Positions 35,321 to 45,070 of a DNA stretch of 64,000 nt are shown piece by piece; within the stretch, counting starts at the first letter, position 1, and every line of letters starts with the position of its first letter. This DNA is from Geothermobacter hydrogeniphilus (GTDB lineage Bacteria; Desulfobacterota; Desulfuromonadia; Desulfuromonadales; Geothermobacteraceae), in contig NZ_NAAD01000005.1 in the NCBI RefSeq assembly GCF_002093115.1, forward strand, positions 1 to 64,000, read 5' to 3'. Both the position numbers and the translations under genes were made by a program. A model generated the notes under the pieces. It saw only the letters and a list, made by a program, of their open reading frames with translations, did not search any database and had not been told where the DNA came from.

Positions 35321-38300
35321 TCAGTCGGTACCCGTGTCTTCTTCGACCTTCATCACCACCAGGGAAATATCGTCGCGGAAATTATGCACCCCGGTAAAGA
35401 GCCTGACCTGTTCCAGGAGCTGATCGATGATCTGCTGCGGTTCAAGGTCTACAAGTTCGGGAATGATGGCGCAGAGGCGTTCGTCACCGAAAAAATCCCC
35501 ATGGCTGTTTTCCGCCTCGGTAATCCCGTCGGTGTACAGCAGCAGCAGGTCGCCCGGCTGAAGTTCCAGGCGTTTGCGTTCAAAACGTATCTCCTGGATC
35601 ACGCCGAGGATCAGTCCTTCGGCGTCAAGCCGTTCGATTTCACCATTGGCAGCCCGGTAGACGATCGGGGGATTGTGGCCGGCACTGGAATATTCGAGCA
35701 GACGGGTCTGCGGCTGGTATTTGAGAAACACCATGGTGATGAAAAGTTCCGCCTGTCCCAGATCCTCGTAGAAAAATTCGTTCAACGCTTCCAGAACCAT
35801 GTCGGTGCTTGCCAGGCTGACGGACTGGGCGCGTATGAAGGTTCGGGTTTCGGCCATCAACAGGGCTGAGCCGATATTGTGCCCGGAAACATCGGCAATC
35901 ACCAGGTCGAGGGAGCCATCGTCGCGCACCAGGTAATCGTAATAATCGCCACCAACTTCCTTGGCCGGAACGCAGATGCCGGCCAGGACAATTCCCGGCA
36001 GCTGCGGAACGGTGGAGGGCAGCAGGCCGAGCTGAATGGTTTTGGCGATTTCCATCTCTTTCTGCTGCTCATGGGCTTCGATCAGTCGCTCGGTCTGCTG
36101 GTTGTTGCGCCAGGCAACACCGACCTGGCCGGCAAGGCTGGTGAAAAGCTCGACGAATTCATCGGTGAAAATGCCTTTGACCTGTTTGCTGAAGGCTGAC
36201 AGTACTCCGATCGGTTCTCCTTCGATGGTGATCGGCGCGTGGGCGAAGGCTTTGATCCCCTCCCGGTGGATGATCTCTGCTGTTGCCTGTTTATCCATGA
36301 AGTCACTGTCGTTGACCACCACCGGGGAATTGGTCAGGAAAGTCTGGCCGATGCAGGTCTCCATGGTCAGTTCCCGTTCTGACTGGCCGAGGTGTTCCGA
36401 ACTCATTCCCCTTTGACTGCGCACTGTCAGGGTCATGCTCTCATGGTCGATGATCCGGATGACGCAGAGGTCGAACTTGAACTGATCGCCGAGCAGGTCG
36501 AGGATTTCATCCAGGATTTTCTTCAGTGGCGCTCCGCTGGCGACCACCCGGGCCGATTCATAGAGGATGGATAATTGTTCGCGACTGGCCGTTCGGCTGA
36601 TGGTCACCGAGCCGAAGATGTCAAAAACATCTTCCATCTCGCTGCCGCGGGTTGCCAGGTAGTTTTCAACAATGATGCGCGCCGGGGCGGCTCCGACGGA
36701 ACCGGCCAGGGTACGCTCGGTGAAATGTTTCAACCCCGGCAGCTCAAATTCCGAAAGGCTGCCGCGCAGATCGATTTCACGATTGCCGAGATATTCTGAA
36801 ATGGCCGTATGCGCCTGTTTCTCACCGATGAACTTGGTCATCAGGTCAATGAATTCGACCACGGTCGGTGCCTTGCTGATCCGCTGCCGTTCCTGGGGTT
36901 CCAGGCGTTTATCGAAGACATCAACGAATTTGCCGATCTGTTCTTCTTCACTTTCGGTCGGTTGCGAAAAGAGTGAGAGGGTCAGGAAGGCGCCGACATT
37001 GAAGAACATGGTCCAGAAGAGGGAATGGGACCAGATATCGAACCCGGACAGGCCGAACAGCTCCAGGGGACGAAGAAATTTCAGTCCAAGCAGCCCGTTC
37101 TCGAGAATGTCGCTGTGCAGCCAGCCGGACCGGACGAAGGAAGGGATCAGCAGGGTGTAGAACCAGACCAGGAAACCGAGGATCAGTCCGAGAGCCGCGC
37201 CGCGGCGGGTTGCCCGTTTCCAGTAAAGACCGCCGATCAGAGCCGGGGCGAACTGGGTGGAGGCGATAAAGGAAATCAGGCCGATATTCACCAGCGCATA
37301 GGACTCGCCGATGATCCGGTAGTAGAGATAGCCGAGAAAGATTACCGCGAGGATGGCGAAACGCTTGATGTTGATCAGCATTACCGAGAAATCACGGGTT
37401 TCGATCTGGAACTTCAGGATCAGCGGCATGATCAGGTGATTGAGGATCATGGTCGCCAACGCTACCGAGGAGACCATGACCATCCCGGCCGCCGCTGAAA
37501 AGCCGCCAAGGTAGGCGAGCATGCCGAGCCAGTGGTGACCGGTCTGCAGCGGCAGGTTGATGACGAAGTAATCGGCATTGGTGGCGTCCCCGTTATTGAG
37601 CAGCAGGCCGCCGAGGGCGATGGGAATAACGAACAGGTTGATAGCGAAAATGTAGGCCGGGAAACGCCACATGGCTTTCTTGATGTGTTCTTCATCCGAG
37701 TTTTCGATCACCATGATGTGAAATTGGCGCGGCAGGAACATGAAGGCCATCATCGAAATGAAGGTCAGGCTGAACCATTTGACATAGGGAATCTGTTCGG
37801 TGTCGATCAGCAGCAGTTGGTGGCGATCTGGAAACCTTTCGGCGAAACGGGTGAAGATATCGGTGAAACCGTCAAAAGCGCCATAGGTGATGAAAATTCC
37901 GACAGCCAGAAAGGCGACAATCTTGATCAATGATTCAAGCGCGATAGCTGCCACCAGGCCTTCATGGCGTTCCGAGGCATCGAGGTGCCGGGCGCCGAAC
38001 AGGACGCCGAACAGGCCGAGAAAGAGAGCGACGACAAAGGCGGTGTCGATGTAGGAGGGCAGGCGCGGCAGGAAATGATTGAATCCGTGACTGAGCTGGG
38101 AGGCTGGAATGGTCAGGATGTCGAAGGTTTGTGAAACCGCTTTGAGCTGCAGGGCGATATAGGGCATGATGCCGACCACGGCGAAAATGGTGACGATGGC
38201 GCCCATGAACGCCGATTTCCCATAACGGCAGGAGATGAAGTCGGCGATACTGACGATATTCTGTTCTTTGCTGATGCGCACCATGCGGCGCAACAGGAAC

Positions 38301-38551
38301 CACCAGGAAAAAGCGATCAGGGTCGGGCCGAGATAGATGGTCAGGAAGTCGAGTCCGCTGGTAGCGGCGCGCCCGACGCTGCCGTAGAAGGTCCATGAGG
38401 TACAGTAGACCGCCAGAGAGAGGGAATAGATGTTGGCATTGGAAATGATGCTCTGTCCCTGCTCCCGCTTGCGGTCGGCATAGTAGGCAACCATGAAGAG
38501 CAGGGCCAGGTAAAGAAGTGATACCAGGGCCACCAGTTCGAAAGAGCTCAT
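35321..38551 (-). CDS. Sodium/solute symporter-STAC-GAF-PP2C (SpoIIE) fusion protein
   Basis: The 1076-residue protein has an SLC5/SSF transporter (about 1-530, some thirteen helices, with YCTSWTFYGSVG and FMFLPRQFHIMVIEN), a cytoplasmic STAC-like linker (about 563-635, DLMTKFIGEKQAHTAI and FTERTLAGSVGAAPARI), a GAF domain (about 668-815) and a SpoIIE-type PP2C phosphatase (about 845-1070). Metal ligands are visible in GGDYYDY, VIADVSGHN, YTDGITEAE and RDDISLVV. CbrA-like proteins join SSF and STAC to histidine kinases; here the output is a phosphatase. Downstream STAS and RsbW-like genes are its likely targets. The inference is that substrate binding or transport sets the phosphorylation of the STAS protein. 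The start overlaps the upstream small-subunit stop. Confidence 0.9.
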   Translation of the reverse strand: MSSFELVALVSLLYLALLFMVAYYADRKREQGQSIISNANIYSLSLAVYCTSWTFYGSVGRAATSGLDFLTIYLGPTLIAFSWWFLLRRMVRISKEQNIVSIADFISCRYGKSAFMGAIVTIFAVVGIMPYIALQLKAVSQTFDILTIPASQLSHGFNHFLPRLPSYIDTAFVVALFLGLFGVLFGARHLDASERHEGLVAAIALESLIKIVAFLAVGIFITYGAFDGFTDIFTRFAERFPDRHQLLLIDTEQIPYVKWFSLTFISMMAFMFLPRQFHIMVIENSDEEHIKKAMWRFPAYIFAINLFVIPIALGGLLLNNGDATNADYFVINLPLQTGHHWLGMLAYLGGFSAAAGMVMVSSVALATMILNHLIMPLILKFQIETRDFSVMLINIKRFAILAVIFLGYLYYRIIGESYALVNIGLISFIASTQFAPALIGGLYWKRATRRGAALGLILGFLVWFYTLLIPSFVRSGWLHSDILENGLLGLKFLRPLELFGLSGFDIWSHSLFWTMFFNVGAFLTLSLFSQPTESEEEQIGKFVDVFDKRLEPQERQRISKAPTVVEFIDLMTKFIGEKQAHTAISEYLGNREIDLRGSLSEFELPGLKHFTERTLAGSVGAAPARIIVENYLATRGSEMEDVFDIFGSVTISRTASREQLSILYESARVVASGAPLKKILDEILDLLGDQFKFDLCVIRIIDHESMTLTVRSQRGMSSEHLGQSERELTMETCIGQTFLTNSPVVVNDSDFMDKQATAEIIHREGIKAFAHAPITIEGEPIGVLSAFSKQVKGIFTDEFVELFTSLAGQVGVAWRNNQQTERLIEAHEQQKEMEIAKTIQLGLLPSTVPQLPGIVLAGICVPAKEVGGDYYDYLVRDDGSLDLVIADVSGHNIGSALLMAETRTFIRAQSVSLASTDMVLEALNEFFYEDLGQAELFITMVFLKYQPQTRLLEYSSAGHNPPIVYRAANGEIERLDAEGLILGVIQEIRFERKRLELQPGDLLLLYTDGITEAENSHGDFFGDERLCAIIPELVDLEPQQIIDQLLEQVRLFTGVHNFRDDISLVVMKVEEDTGTD

Positions 38552-38790
38552 GGTTGGTCCCTGTTGTCCGGTTGGCTGCTGTTGCGGTCGAGCAGTCGGG
38601 TGAAGAGAAAGATCACCATGATCGACAGCGGCCAGCCGACCATCAGATAGAGAATCAGGATGGGGATACCGAACAGGGTGGCGTCTTTATTGAAGATATG
38701 GATAAACGGGTAGTTGAGCATGACCACGCCGAGCAGGAAACAGAGCACCCAGGCTTCTTTCAGTTGTGACGGTTGCTGCATTTTCTTCAT
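38548..38790 (-). CDS. Small two-helix membrane protein, symporter small subunit-like
   Basis: The 80-residue product has two hydrophobic helices (about 13-28 and 41-64) joined by a short loop, and its stop codon overlaps the ATG of the symporter-phosphatase gene (ATGA). Many bacterial SSF transporters are preceded by a small two-helix protein of this size, often annotated as DUF485- or DUF4212-like. It probably assists assembly or function of the fused transporter. The family assignment is by position and size, not by a clear motif. Confidence 0.75.
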   Translation of the reverse strand: MKKMQQPSQLKEAWVLCFLLGVVMLNYPFIHIFNKDATLFGIPILILYLMVGWPLSIMVIFLFTRLLDRNSSQPDNRDQP

Positions 38791-39148
38791 GGCCGGTCTC
38801 GTGATGGTTGGAAATAGTTGAACAATTTTGAAATTATAGCTGATTCTTTCTGCCTGTCGCGAAAAAATCCGAAAGGGCAGCCGATGGAGAACAATGCCCT
38901 TGCTTTTGTTTTATGTCCGGTTCATCGGCATCATCTGCCGATATCGGCTGGACAATCGGCAGACATGGCATAAACTCTTGATATTGTTAAAACGTTAACA
39001 TAGTTCCTGTCCCTGTAAAGGGGATTTTCCGGGACCCTGATAAATTGACCGAAAGCGATCTGTCGTGCTAGATTCAGGCCTGTTCCGGAGTGACTGCCGT
39101 TGGCCACCCGAATCTTGTCACCCCCCACTTTCCGGACTCATTGCTGTT
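38791..39148. other. Divergent intergenic region upstream of TPR lipoprotein and symporter genes
   Basis: This 358-base gap must hold promoters for both directions. It contains an inverted repeat CTGCCGAT...ATCGGCAG (38935-38962), a small palindrome GTTAAAACGTTAAC (38986-38999) and a possible rightward promoter at 39045-39074. No gene is supported in it. Confidence 0.45.
39045..39074 (+). promoter_or_regulatory. Possible sigma-70-type promoter for the TPR lipoprotein gene
   Basis: TTGACC (39045-39050) and TAGATT (39069-39074) are separated by 18 bases, about 75 bases before the proposed ATG. The -10 match is modest. Confidence 0.35.
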
Positions 39149-40861
39149 ATGCCCATACAACTTCTGTTCCTCGGCCTGTTCACCTCTCTCTGCCTGCTGG
39201 CCGGATGCACCGCCGGAATCGACAGTCCCAGCCCTGAAAGTCCGACGCCGATCCCCTTTGCGGCCCGCCTGCATCATCCCGAAGCCTGGTCCTATTATTA
39301 CTTCGCCCAGAGTCGCCTGCTCGGCGATGATGGAGCCCTGGAACAGGCCGAAGCTTCTCTGGACAAGGCGATGGAATTTGATCCCGATGATGCCTACCTG
39401 TCGGTTTCCCTGGCGCGATTGCGCCTGGAACAGAGGAATGTGAAGGGGGCGATCCAGGCGCTTGAGAGTGCTCTTGTCAAGGATGCCTCCCTGGTTGATG
39501 CCTATCTGCTGCTCGGCGGCATCTATTACTCCCAACGGCAGTTCGAACAGGCCATCAAGCCGCTTTCTGAAGCGGTTCGTCTCGCCCCCGAGCGGGAACT
39601 GTCCTATCTCCACCTGGGCCTTGCCTATATCGGCAACGGTGAACTGCAGCGGGCTATTGATACCTTCGAGCAGATGCTCAAGGTCGCGCCCGATTCCATT
39701 CCGGCGCGGCTCAATCTGGCTCGTGCCTATCGGCAGCTGGAACTCGGCAGTCGTGCCGGTGATTATTACCGGGATGTCCTGCGTATCGCCCCGCACCTGT
39801 TGGTTGTTTATCTCGAATATGGTGATCTGCTGGAGAAACAACGAGATGACGGACGGGCCGAAGATCTCTACCGGACCGGTCTGGGAGAGGTCACCCGCAA
39901 GGGGCCGCTTTATCACCGGCTGGCCCGGCTCCTGGTAAAACAGCAACGTTTCAACGAAGCTCTTGAATTTCTCCGCCGGCAACAGGTCGCCCAGCCGGAT
40001 GACCTCGAAGCCTGGAGAAAGGCCGGACTGATCTATCTTGAACAGAAGAAATGGGATCTGGCGGCGAAAAGCTTCCGTTATATTCTCAAGCGTCGCTCCG
40101 ACCTGCCGCAGATTCATTACTATCTCGGCACCGCGCTTGAGCAGCAGGAAGAATGGCCCGATGCCCTTGAGGCTTTCAACGCGGTGCCCGATGATTCGAA
40201 CCTTTTCGGAGATGCTCTTTATCACCGCAGTTACCTGAATCATCAGCTGGGACATAATGACCGGGCTGTCAAGCTGCTCAGGGAGCTGATTGACCGAGGT
40301 GGCGCGCGGGCTGAATTCTACGATTATCTCGCCTCCCTCCAGAATGATGCCGGAGACAGGGCCGCTGCGCTCAGGGTTGTCAACGAGGGGCTGAAAAAAT
40401 TTCCGGATGACGTTGATCTGCTCTATCATCGTGGTGTACTCGAAGAACAGAGCGGAGACCGCGCCGCGGCGATGCTGACCATGCAGCAGCTTATCACCGT
40501 CGACCCCGATCATGTCGAGGCGATGAATTTTGTCGCTTACGGTTTTGCTGAAGAAAATCGCAACCTGCCGCAGGCTCTCCGCCTGGTGCAGAAGGCGTTG
40601 CAACTCAAGCGGGCACCTCATATCCTGGATACTCTCGGCTGGGTCTATTACCGTCTCGGACAATTACAGGAGGCCCGGCAGAGTCTTGAGGAGGCGGTGC
40701 AGGGACTTGCCGCTGATCCGGTTGTTCTTGAGCATCTGGGGGACGTGTACCGCGCTCTCGGGTTGAAAGATCAGGCTGCCGATATGTATTCCCGCGCGCT
40801 CAAGGCAGCGCCGGAAACTTCGGGTCTGAGAGAGAAATTGCAGCAGGTGAGGCCGCAATGA
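39149..40861 (+). CDS. Lipoprotein with many TPR repeats
   Basis: The 570-residue product begins with a lipoprotein signal and lipobox LLAGC (Cys near residue 20). The rest is a continuous array of tetratricopeptide repeats, more than ten, from about residue 50 to the end (for example AYLLLGGIYYSQRQFEQAI, YLHLGLAYIGNGELQRAI and LDTLGWVYYRLGQLQEA). The ATG at 39149 is chosen because it starts the signal peptide, although no strong ribosome binding site is present. It overlaps the next lipoprotein gene (ATGA). Together they suggest an outer-membrane lipoprotein or assembly function, not otherwise defined. Confidence 0.82.
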   Translation: MPIQLLFLGLFTSLCLLAGCTAGIDSPSPESPTPIPFAARLHHPEAWSYYYFAQSRLLGDDGALEQAEASLDKAMEFDPDDAYLSVSLARLRLEQRNVKGAIQALESALVKDASLVDAYLLLGGIYYSQRQFEQAIKPLSEAVRLAPERELSYLHLGLAYIGNGELQRAIDTFEQMLKVAPDSIPARLNLARAYRQLELGSRAGDYYRDVLRIAPHLLVVYLEYGDLLEKQRDDGRAEDLYRTGLGEVTRKGPLYHRLARLLVKQQRFNEALEFLRRQQVAQPDDLEAWRKAGLIYLEQKKWDLAAKSFRYILKRRSDLPQIHYYLGTALEQQEEWPDALEAFNAVPDDSNLFGDALYHRSYLNHQLGHNDRAVKLLRELIDRGGARAEFYDYLASLQNDAGDRAAALRVVNEGLKKFPDDVDLLYHRGVLEEQSGDRAAAMLTMQQLITVDPDHVEAMNFVAYGFAEENRNLPQALRLVQKALQLKRAPHILDTLGWVYYRLGQLQEARQSLEEAVQGLAADPVVLEHLGDVYRALGLKDQAADMYSRALKAAPETSGLREKLQQVRPQ

Positions 40862-41637
40862 GTTCGGCCGACAGAGTGCGCCTGGTTCTGATCTGTCTTG
40901 TTCCGATTCTGCTGCAGGCCTGTGCGGTTCCCCGGCCGGCGGCTCCGCCGGTTGTTGATGTCGGCGCCCGGGAATTGCTGCAACACCTTGAAAGCAGTGC
41001 CCGCAGGCTGCAGAGCCTGCGGGGGCTGGCCAGGGTGCGGGTTGAAAGTCCGCAGCGAAATTTCGGCGCGACCCAGGTTCTGCTGGTCAGCAAGCCGAAC
41101 CGGCTGCGGGCTGAAACCCTGAGTCTTTTCGGTACGCCGATGCTGCTGTTGAGCAGTGACGGACGCCAGCTGCAGGTGCTGGTGCCGGGACAGAACCGTT
41201 TTTACCAGGGCGCGGCCAGCGGTCGCAACCTGCAGCGTTTCACCAATCTGCCGTTGCGTCTGGAAGACCTGGTGCATCTGCTTCTTTACCAGGTTCCTCT
41301 GTTGGCGGATGTTGAACGGTTGGAGGCTGATGCCGCGGGACCGTTGCTGTTTCTGTCAGGGGACGGAGACCGCCGGCAGGAACTGCAGTTCGACAATCAA
41401 CTGCGGCTGGTGCGTTGCCGCCTGTCGCGCGGCGGTGCTGTCTGGCTCGATATAGGTTATGGAGATTTTTCAGCTGAGCAGAATTTCCCGCGCAGCATCT
41501 CCCTGCGATTGCCGCAGCGTGATATTCTGCTGGAGGTCCAGTTCCGACAGCTTGAAATCAACCCGCAGCTTGATCCGCGGCGTTTCGTCCTTGTCCGCCC
41601 GGCCGGAGCGAAGCTGATCGCGTTGCCTGGAGACTGA
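40858..41637 (+). CDS. LolB/DUF4292-like outer-membrane lipoprotein
   Basis: The 259-residue protein has a signal peptide with lipobox LLQAC (Cys near residue 22). The mature part starts with a helix (ARELLQHLESSARRLQSLRGLARV) and then beta-strand-rich sequence (ETLSLFGTPMLLLSSDGRQLQVLVPGQNRFYQG), resembling the LolA/LolB half-barrel and DUF4292 proteins. It may carry or receive lipoproteins at the outer membrane. The start codon overlaps the TPR lipoprotein stop, indicating translational coupling. The assignment is by fold pattern and context and is not certain. Confidence 0.6.
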   Translation: MSSADRVRLVLICLVPILLQACAVPRPAAPPVVDVGARELLQHLESSARRLQSLRGLARVRVESPQRNFGATQVLLVSKPNRLRAETLSLFGTPMLLLSSDGRQLQVLVPGQNRFYQGAASGRNLQRFTNLPLRLEDLVHLLLYQVPLLADVERLEADAAGPLLFLSGDGDRRQELQFDNQLRLVRCRLSRGGAVWLDIGYGDFSAEQNFPRSISLRLPQRDILLEVQFRQLEINPQLDPRRFVLVRPAGAKLIALPGD

Positions 41638-41641
41638 TTTT

Positions 41642-43270
41642 ATGATCCGTAAATCAGTACCTGTGTTACTGGCGTTGCTGATGATGGCGATGCTTTCCGG
41701 CTGTCAGCCAGACGAAGGTATTGTCCCCGCGTCGGACGCGGATGCCAAACCGGCCTATGGCGACACCTTCATCGAGGCATCGATCGGCGAGCCCAGCAAC
41801 CTGTTGCCGATTCTGGCGACCGACAGTGCCTCATCGGAAATCAACGGTCTGGTCTACAACGGCCTGGTGCGCTACGACAAAAATCTGAAACTCGAAGGCG
41901 AACTGGCTGAATCCTGGGATATCTCACCCGACAACCTGACTATCACCTTTCATTTGCGCAAGGGGGTGAAGTGGCACGACGGGGCCCCGTTCACCTCGGC
42001 CGACGTGATGTTCACCTACCGGCTTTACATTGATCCCGACACGCCGACCGCTTACGCGGAATCCTACAAACAGGTCAAACATGCCGAGGCTCCCGACGAT
42101 TACACGTTCCGGGTCACCTACGACAAGCCTTATGCTCCGGCGCTCGGCAGCTGGGCCATGAGGATTCTGCCGAAGCATCTGCTTGATGGGGTGCCGATCA
42201 CCAAGAGTCCCCTGTCGCGACATCCGATCGGAACCGGTCCCTTTGTTTTCACCGAGTGGCAACCGGGGGAGAAGGTTGTGGTGGAGGCCAATCCCGATTA
42301 TTTCGAAGGCCGTCCCTTCCTGAAGCGCGTTGTCTACCGGGTCATCCCGGATCAGACCACCCAGTTTCTGCTGTTGCGCAACGGGGACCTCGATTACATG
42401 GATCTGTCTCCCATCCAGTACCAGACCCAGACAGACACTCTCGCCTTCGAGCGACGTTTCAACAAATATCGCTATCTCGCTTTCAGCTACACCTATCTTG
42501 GCTATAATCTTGAAAGGCCGCTGTTTAAGGATCGCCGGGTGCGCCAGGCGCTTTCCTACGCCATCAATAAACAGGAAATCATCGAAGGGGTCCTGCTGGG
42601 ACTCGGTCAGGCCGCGACCGGGCCCTATAAACCGGATACCTGGGTTTACAATCCCAATGTAAAACGCTACCCCTATGATCCTGATAAAGCGCGGGCGTTG
42701 CTGGCCGAGGCGGGATGGCATGACAGTGACGGTGACGGCATTCTCGACAAGGACGGCCAGCCGCTGCAGTTTACCATCATCACCAATCAGGGCAACGATC
42801 TGCGCATCAAGACGGGTGAGATCATGCAGCAGCGTTTCCGGGAGGTCGGTGTCTCGGTCAAGCTGCGGGTGATCGAATGGGCTGCCTTTCTGAAGGATTT
42901 CATCCATGCCGGCAATTTCGACGCCTGTATCCTCGGCTGGGCCGGAGGCCCGGAACCCGACCAGTACAATATCTGGCATTCCAGCAAAACCGGCGGACGG
43001 GAGTTGAACTTCATCCACTTCAGGAACGCCGAAGTGGATCGGTTGCTGGAGGAGGGGAGACGCACCTTTGACCAGGAAAAACGGAAAAAGATCTACGACC
43101 GCTTCCAGGAAATCCTTGCCGAAGAGCAGCCCTACACGTTTCTTTATGTGGCCGAGTCGTTGCCGGTGGTGGCGCGCCGACTGCGTGGAATCGAGCCCGC
43201 GCCGGCCGGCATCACCTACAATTTCATTCGCTGGTATGTTCCTGAAGAGGAGCAGAAATATGCCCGCTGA
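41642..43270 (+). CDS. Peptide ABC transporter substrate-binding lipoprotein (SBP family 5)
   Basis: The 542-residue product has a lipoprotein signal with MLSGC and the typical family-5 order: NGLVYNGLVRYDKNL, ESWDISPDNLTITFHLRKGVKWHDGAPFTSADVMFTY, HPIGTGPFVFTEWQPGEKVVVEANPDYF, RRVRQALSYAINKQEII and GWAGGPEPDQYN. Proteins of this family bind oligopeptides, dipeptides or nickel. It is followed by a DppB-type permease and, after two other genes, by a DppC-type permease. No ATPase gene is in this window, so ATP-hydrolysing subunits must lie elsewhere. Confidence 0.93.
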   Translation: MIRKSVPVLLALLMMAMLSGCQPDEGIVPASDADAKPAYGDTFIEASIGEPSNLLPILATDSASSEINGLVYNGLVRYDKNLKLEGELAESWDISPDNLTITFHLRKGVKWHDGAPFTSADVMFTYRLYIDPDTPTAYAESYKQVKHAEAPDDYTFRVTYDKPYAPALGSWAMRILPKHLLDGVPITKSPLSRHPIGTGPFVFTEWQPGEKVVVEANPDYFEGRPFLKRVVYRVIPDQTTQFLLLRNGDLDYMDLSPIQYQTQTDTLAFERRFNKYRYLAFSYTYLGYNLERPLFKDRRVRQALSYAINKQEIIEGVLLGLGQAATGPYKPDTWVYNPNVKRYPYDPDKARALLAEAGWHDSDGDGILDKDGQPLQFTIITNQGNDLRIKTGEIMQQRFREVGVSVKLRVIEWAAFLKDFIHAGNFDACILGWAGGPEPDQYNIWHSSKTGGRELNFIHFRNAEVDRLLEEGRRTFDQEKRKKIYDRFQEILAEEQPYTFLYVAESLPVVARRLRGIEPAPAGITYNFIRWYVPEEEQKYAR

Positions 43271-43297
43271 CAACCGCCGCCTTCAAGGGAACCGCCG

Positions 43298-44272
43298 ATG
43301 CTGAGATTTCTTGCCAAGCGCCTGCTGATGATGATCCCGCTGCTGATCGGCATTACCCTGATCTCCTTTGTCGTCATCCACCTGGCACCGGGTGAGCCGA
43401 CCGATATGCAGACCGATCTCAACCCCGACGCCAGTGCCGAGCTGCAGGAGAGGCTGCGGGCCCAGTACGGTCTCGACCAGCCGCTCTATGTTCAGTACGG
43501 TCAGTGGCTCGGGCGCCTGTCACGTCTCGACTTCGGTGAATCCTTTTCCCTCGATCACCGACCGGTGATGGAGAAGATCAGGGAACGTCTGCCGATCACC
43601 ATTATCATCAACCTGCTGTCGATCATCCTGATCCTGGCCGTTGCCATCCCCATCGGCATCCTGTCGGCGACCAGGCGAAATTCACTGTTTGATCGGGCGA
43701 CAACGGTCTTTGTCTTCATCGGTTTCGCCATGCCGTCTTTCTGGCTGGCCCTGCTGCTGATGGATTACGGCGGTGTTCGCCTCGGCCTCTTTCCGATTGC
43801 CGGTATCCGTTCCCTCGGCCATGAATATCTCAGCTTCTCCGCCCGTATCTGGGACCTGGTTCATCATCTGATTCTGCCGGTTTTTGTTTCAGCGTTCGGC
43901 GGCCTGGCGGGATTTTCACGCTACATGCGATCCAATATGCTTGAAGTGGTCCGGCAGGACTATATCCTCACCGCCCGGGCCAAGGGTCTTTCCGAACGGG
44001 TGGTGATTTACCGTCATGCCCTGCGCAACGCCCTGTTGCCGGTGATCACCCTCCTCGGGTTGTCCGTTCCCGGGCTGATCGGCGGCAGTGTCATTTTTGA
44101 AACGATCTTTGCCATCCCGGGGATGGGAAAGCTCTTTTATGACGGGGTGATGATGCGCGATTACCCGTTGATTATGGGTGTTCTGGTTATTGGCGCGATT
44201 TTGACCCTGGTCGGCAACCTACTGGCCGATATCAGTTATGCCATGGCGGATCCACGCATCCGCCGTTCATGA
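43298..44272 (+). CDS. Peptide ABC transporter permease, DppB type
   Basis: The 324-residue inner-membrane protein has six predicted helices and the binding-protein-dependent transport signature with the EAA loop region [33 protein letters not shown]. The N-terminal [30 protein letters not shown] is characteristic of DppB/OppB. It forms a heterodimer with a DppC-type subunit, here probably the product of 45810-46655. The SBP gene is immediately upstream. Confidence 0.93.
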   Translation: MLRFLAKRLLMMIPLLIGITLISFVVIHLAPGEPTDMQTDLNPDASAELQERLRAQYGLDQPLYVQYGQWLGRLSRLDFGESFSLDHRPVMEKIRERLPITIIINLLSIILILAVAIPIGILSATRRNSLFDRATTVFVFIGFAMPSFWLALLLMDYGGVRLGLFPIAGIRSLGHEYLSFSARIWDLVHHLILPVFVSAFGGLAGFSRYMRSNMLEVVRQDYILTARAKGLSERVVIYRHALRNALLPVITLLGLSVPGLIGGSVIFETIFAIPGMGKLFYDGVMMRDYPLIMGVLVIGAILTLVGNLLADISYAMADPRIRRS

Positions 44273-44294
44273 ATGGAGTGAGGAGGAAACTGTT

Positions 44295-45038
44295 TTGCCG
44301 CGATTGCTTCTATCGCTGTTGCTGGTGTTTCTGGTCAGCGGATGTGCCGCTTCGGTGACATCGCCAACAGTTCCTGTCGCCGACCGTGACGGAGACGGGG
44401 TTCCCGACAGTGTGGATCGTTGCCCCGATTCCCCCTCCACCGTCAGGATCGGGGCTGACGGCTGTCCCCTGGATGCCGACCGTGACGGGGTTTTTGATCA
44501 CTTCGACCGCTGTCCCGACACCCCGCCGGGGCTGCCGGTCGGTCTCGACGGCTGTCCGCCTGATGGTGATGGCGACGGGGTTCCTGACGGCACTGACAGA
44601 TGCCCGGGGACCGTCAATGACAGCAACGTCGATGACCGTGGGTGCCCGCCGGTACCGGAAACGGCCGTTTCTGCCCGCAAGGTATCGCCGCAACTCGAAT
44701 TGCAGGTACTTTTTCGTACCGGTGAAAGCGTTCTGCAGGAGGGGAGCGAACGGGAATTTGAGCGTGGTGTCGCATTTATCCGCCACTATCCGCACAGAAG
44801 AGTGATTATCGAAGGGCACACCGACAGTGTCGGTCCGGCCGCCTATAACAGGCGTCTGTCGCAACGACGTGCCGAGGTTGTGCGCCAGGCGCTTGTGGAC
44901 CGGCTTGGTGCCTCCGCTCCGCCGATGGAGGTGATCGGAGTCGGAGAAGATCACCCCCTGGCCGAGAACTCAAGCCAGCAGGGCCGGGCCCGTAACCGTC
45001 GCGTCGTCATTCGTATCGCGGAATACCTGAATCCGTAA
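44295..45038 (+). CDS. OmpA-family lipoprotein with calcium-binding TSP3-type repeats
   Basis: The 247-residue product starts at a TTG with AGGAGG 8 bases upstream (44281-44286), giving a lipoprotein signal with VSGC. The mature N-terminal half holds three thrombospondin type 3-like repeats (DRDGDGVPD, DADRDGVFD, DGDGDGVPD), which bind calcium. The C-terminal half is an OmpA-like peptidoglycan-binding domain (VIIEGHTDSVGPAAYNRRLSQRRAEVV). It should link the outer membrane to the cell wall. It interrupts the two permease genes of the peptide transporter, and its relation to transport is unclear. Confidence 0.88.
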   Translation: MPRLLLSLLLVFLVSGCAASVTSPTVPVADRDGDGVPDSVDRCPDSPSTVRIGADGCPLDADRDGVFDHFDRCPDTPPGLPVGLDGCPPDGDGDGVPDGTDRCPGTVNDSNVDDRGCPPVPETAVSARKVSPQLELQVLFRTGESVLQEGSEREFERGVAFIRHYPHRRVIIEGHTDSVGPAAYNRRLSQRRAEVVRQALVDRLGASAPPMEVIGVGEDHPLAENSSQQGRARNRRVVIRIAEYLNP

Positions 45039-45070
45039 CGGGTCTGTTGCCCATCGCAGGAGTTGTCTGC

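Noticed and set aside
39074-40663. 529-codon minus-strand frame opposite the TPR lipoprotein
   Set aside because: The plus-strand frame shows a lipobox and regular TPR periodicity, while the minus frame has no domain pattern.
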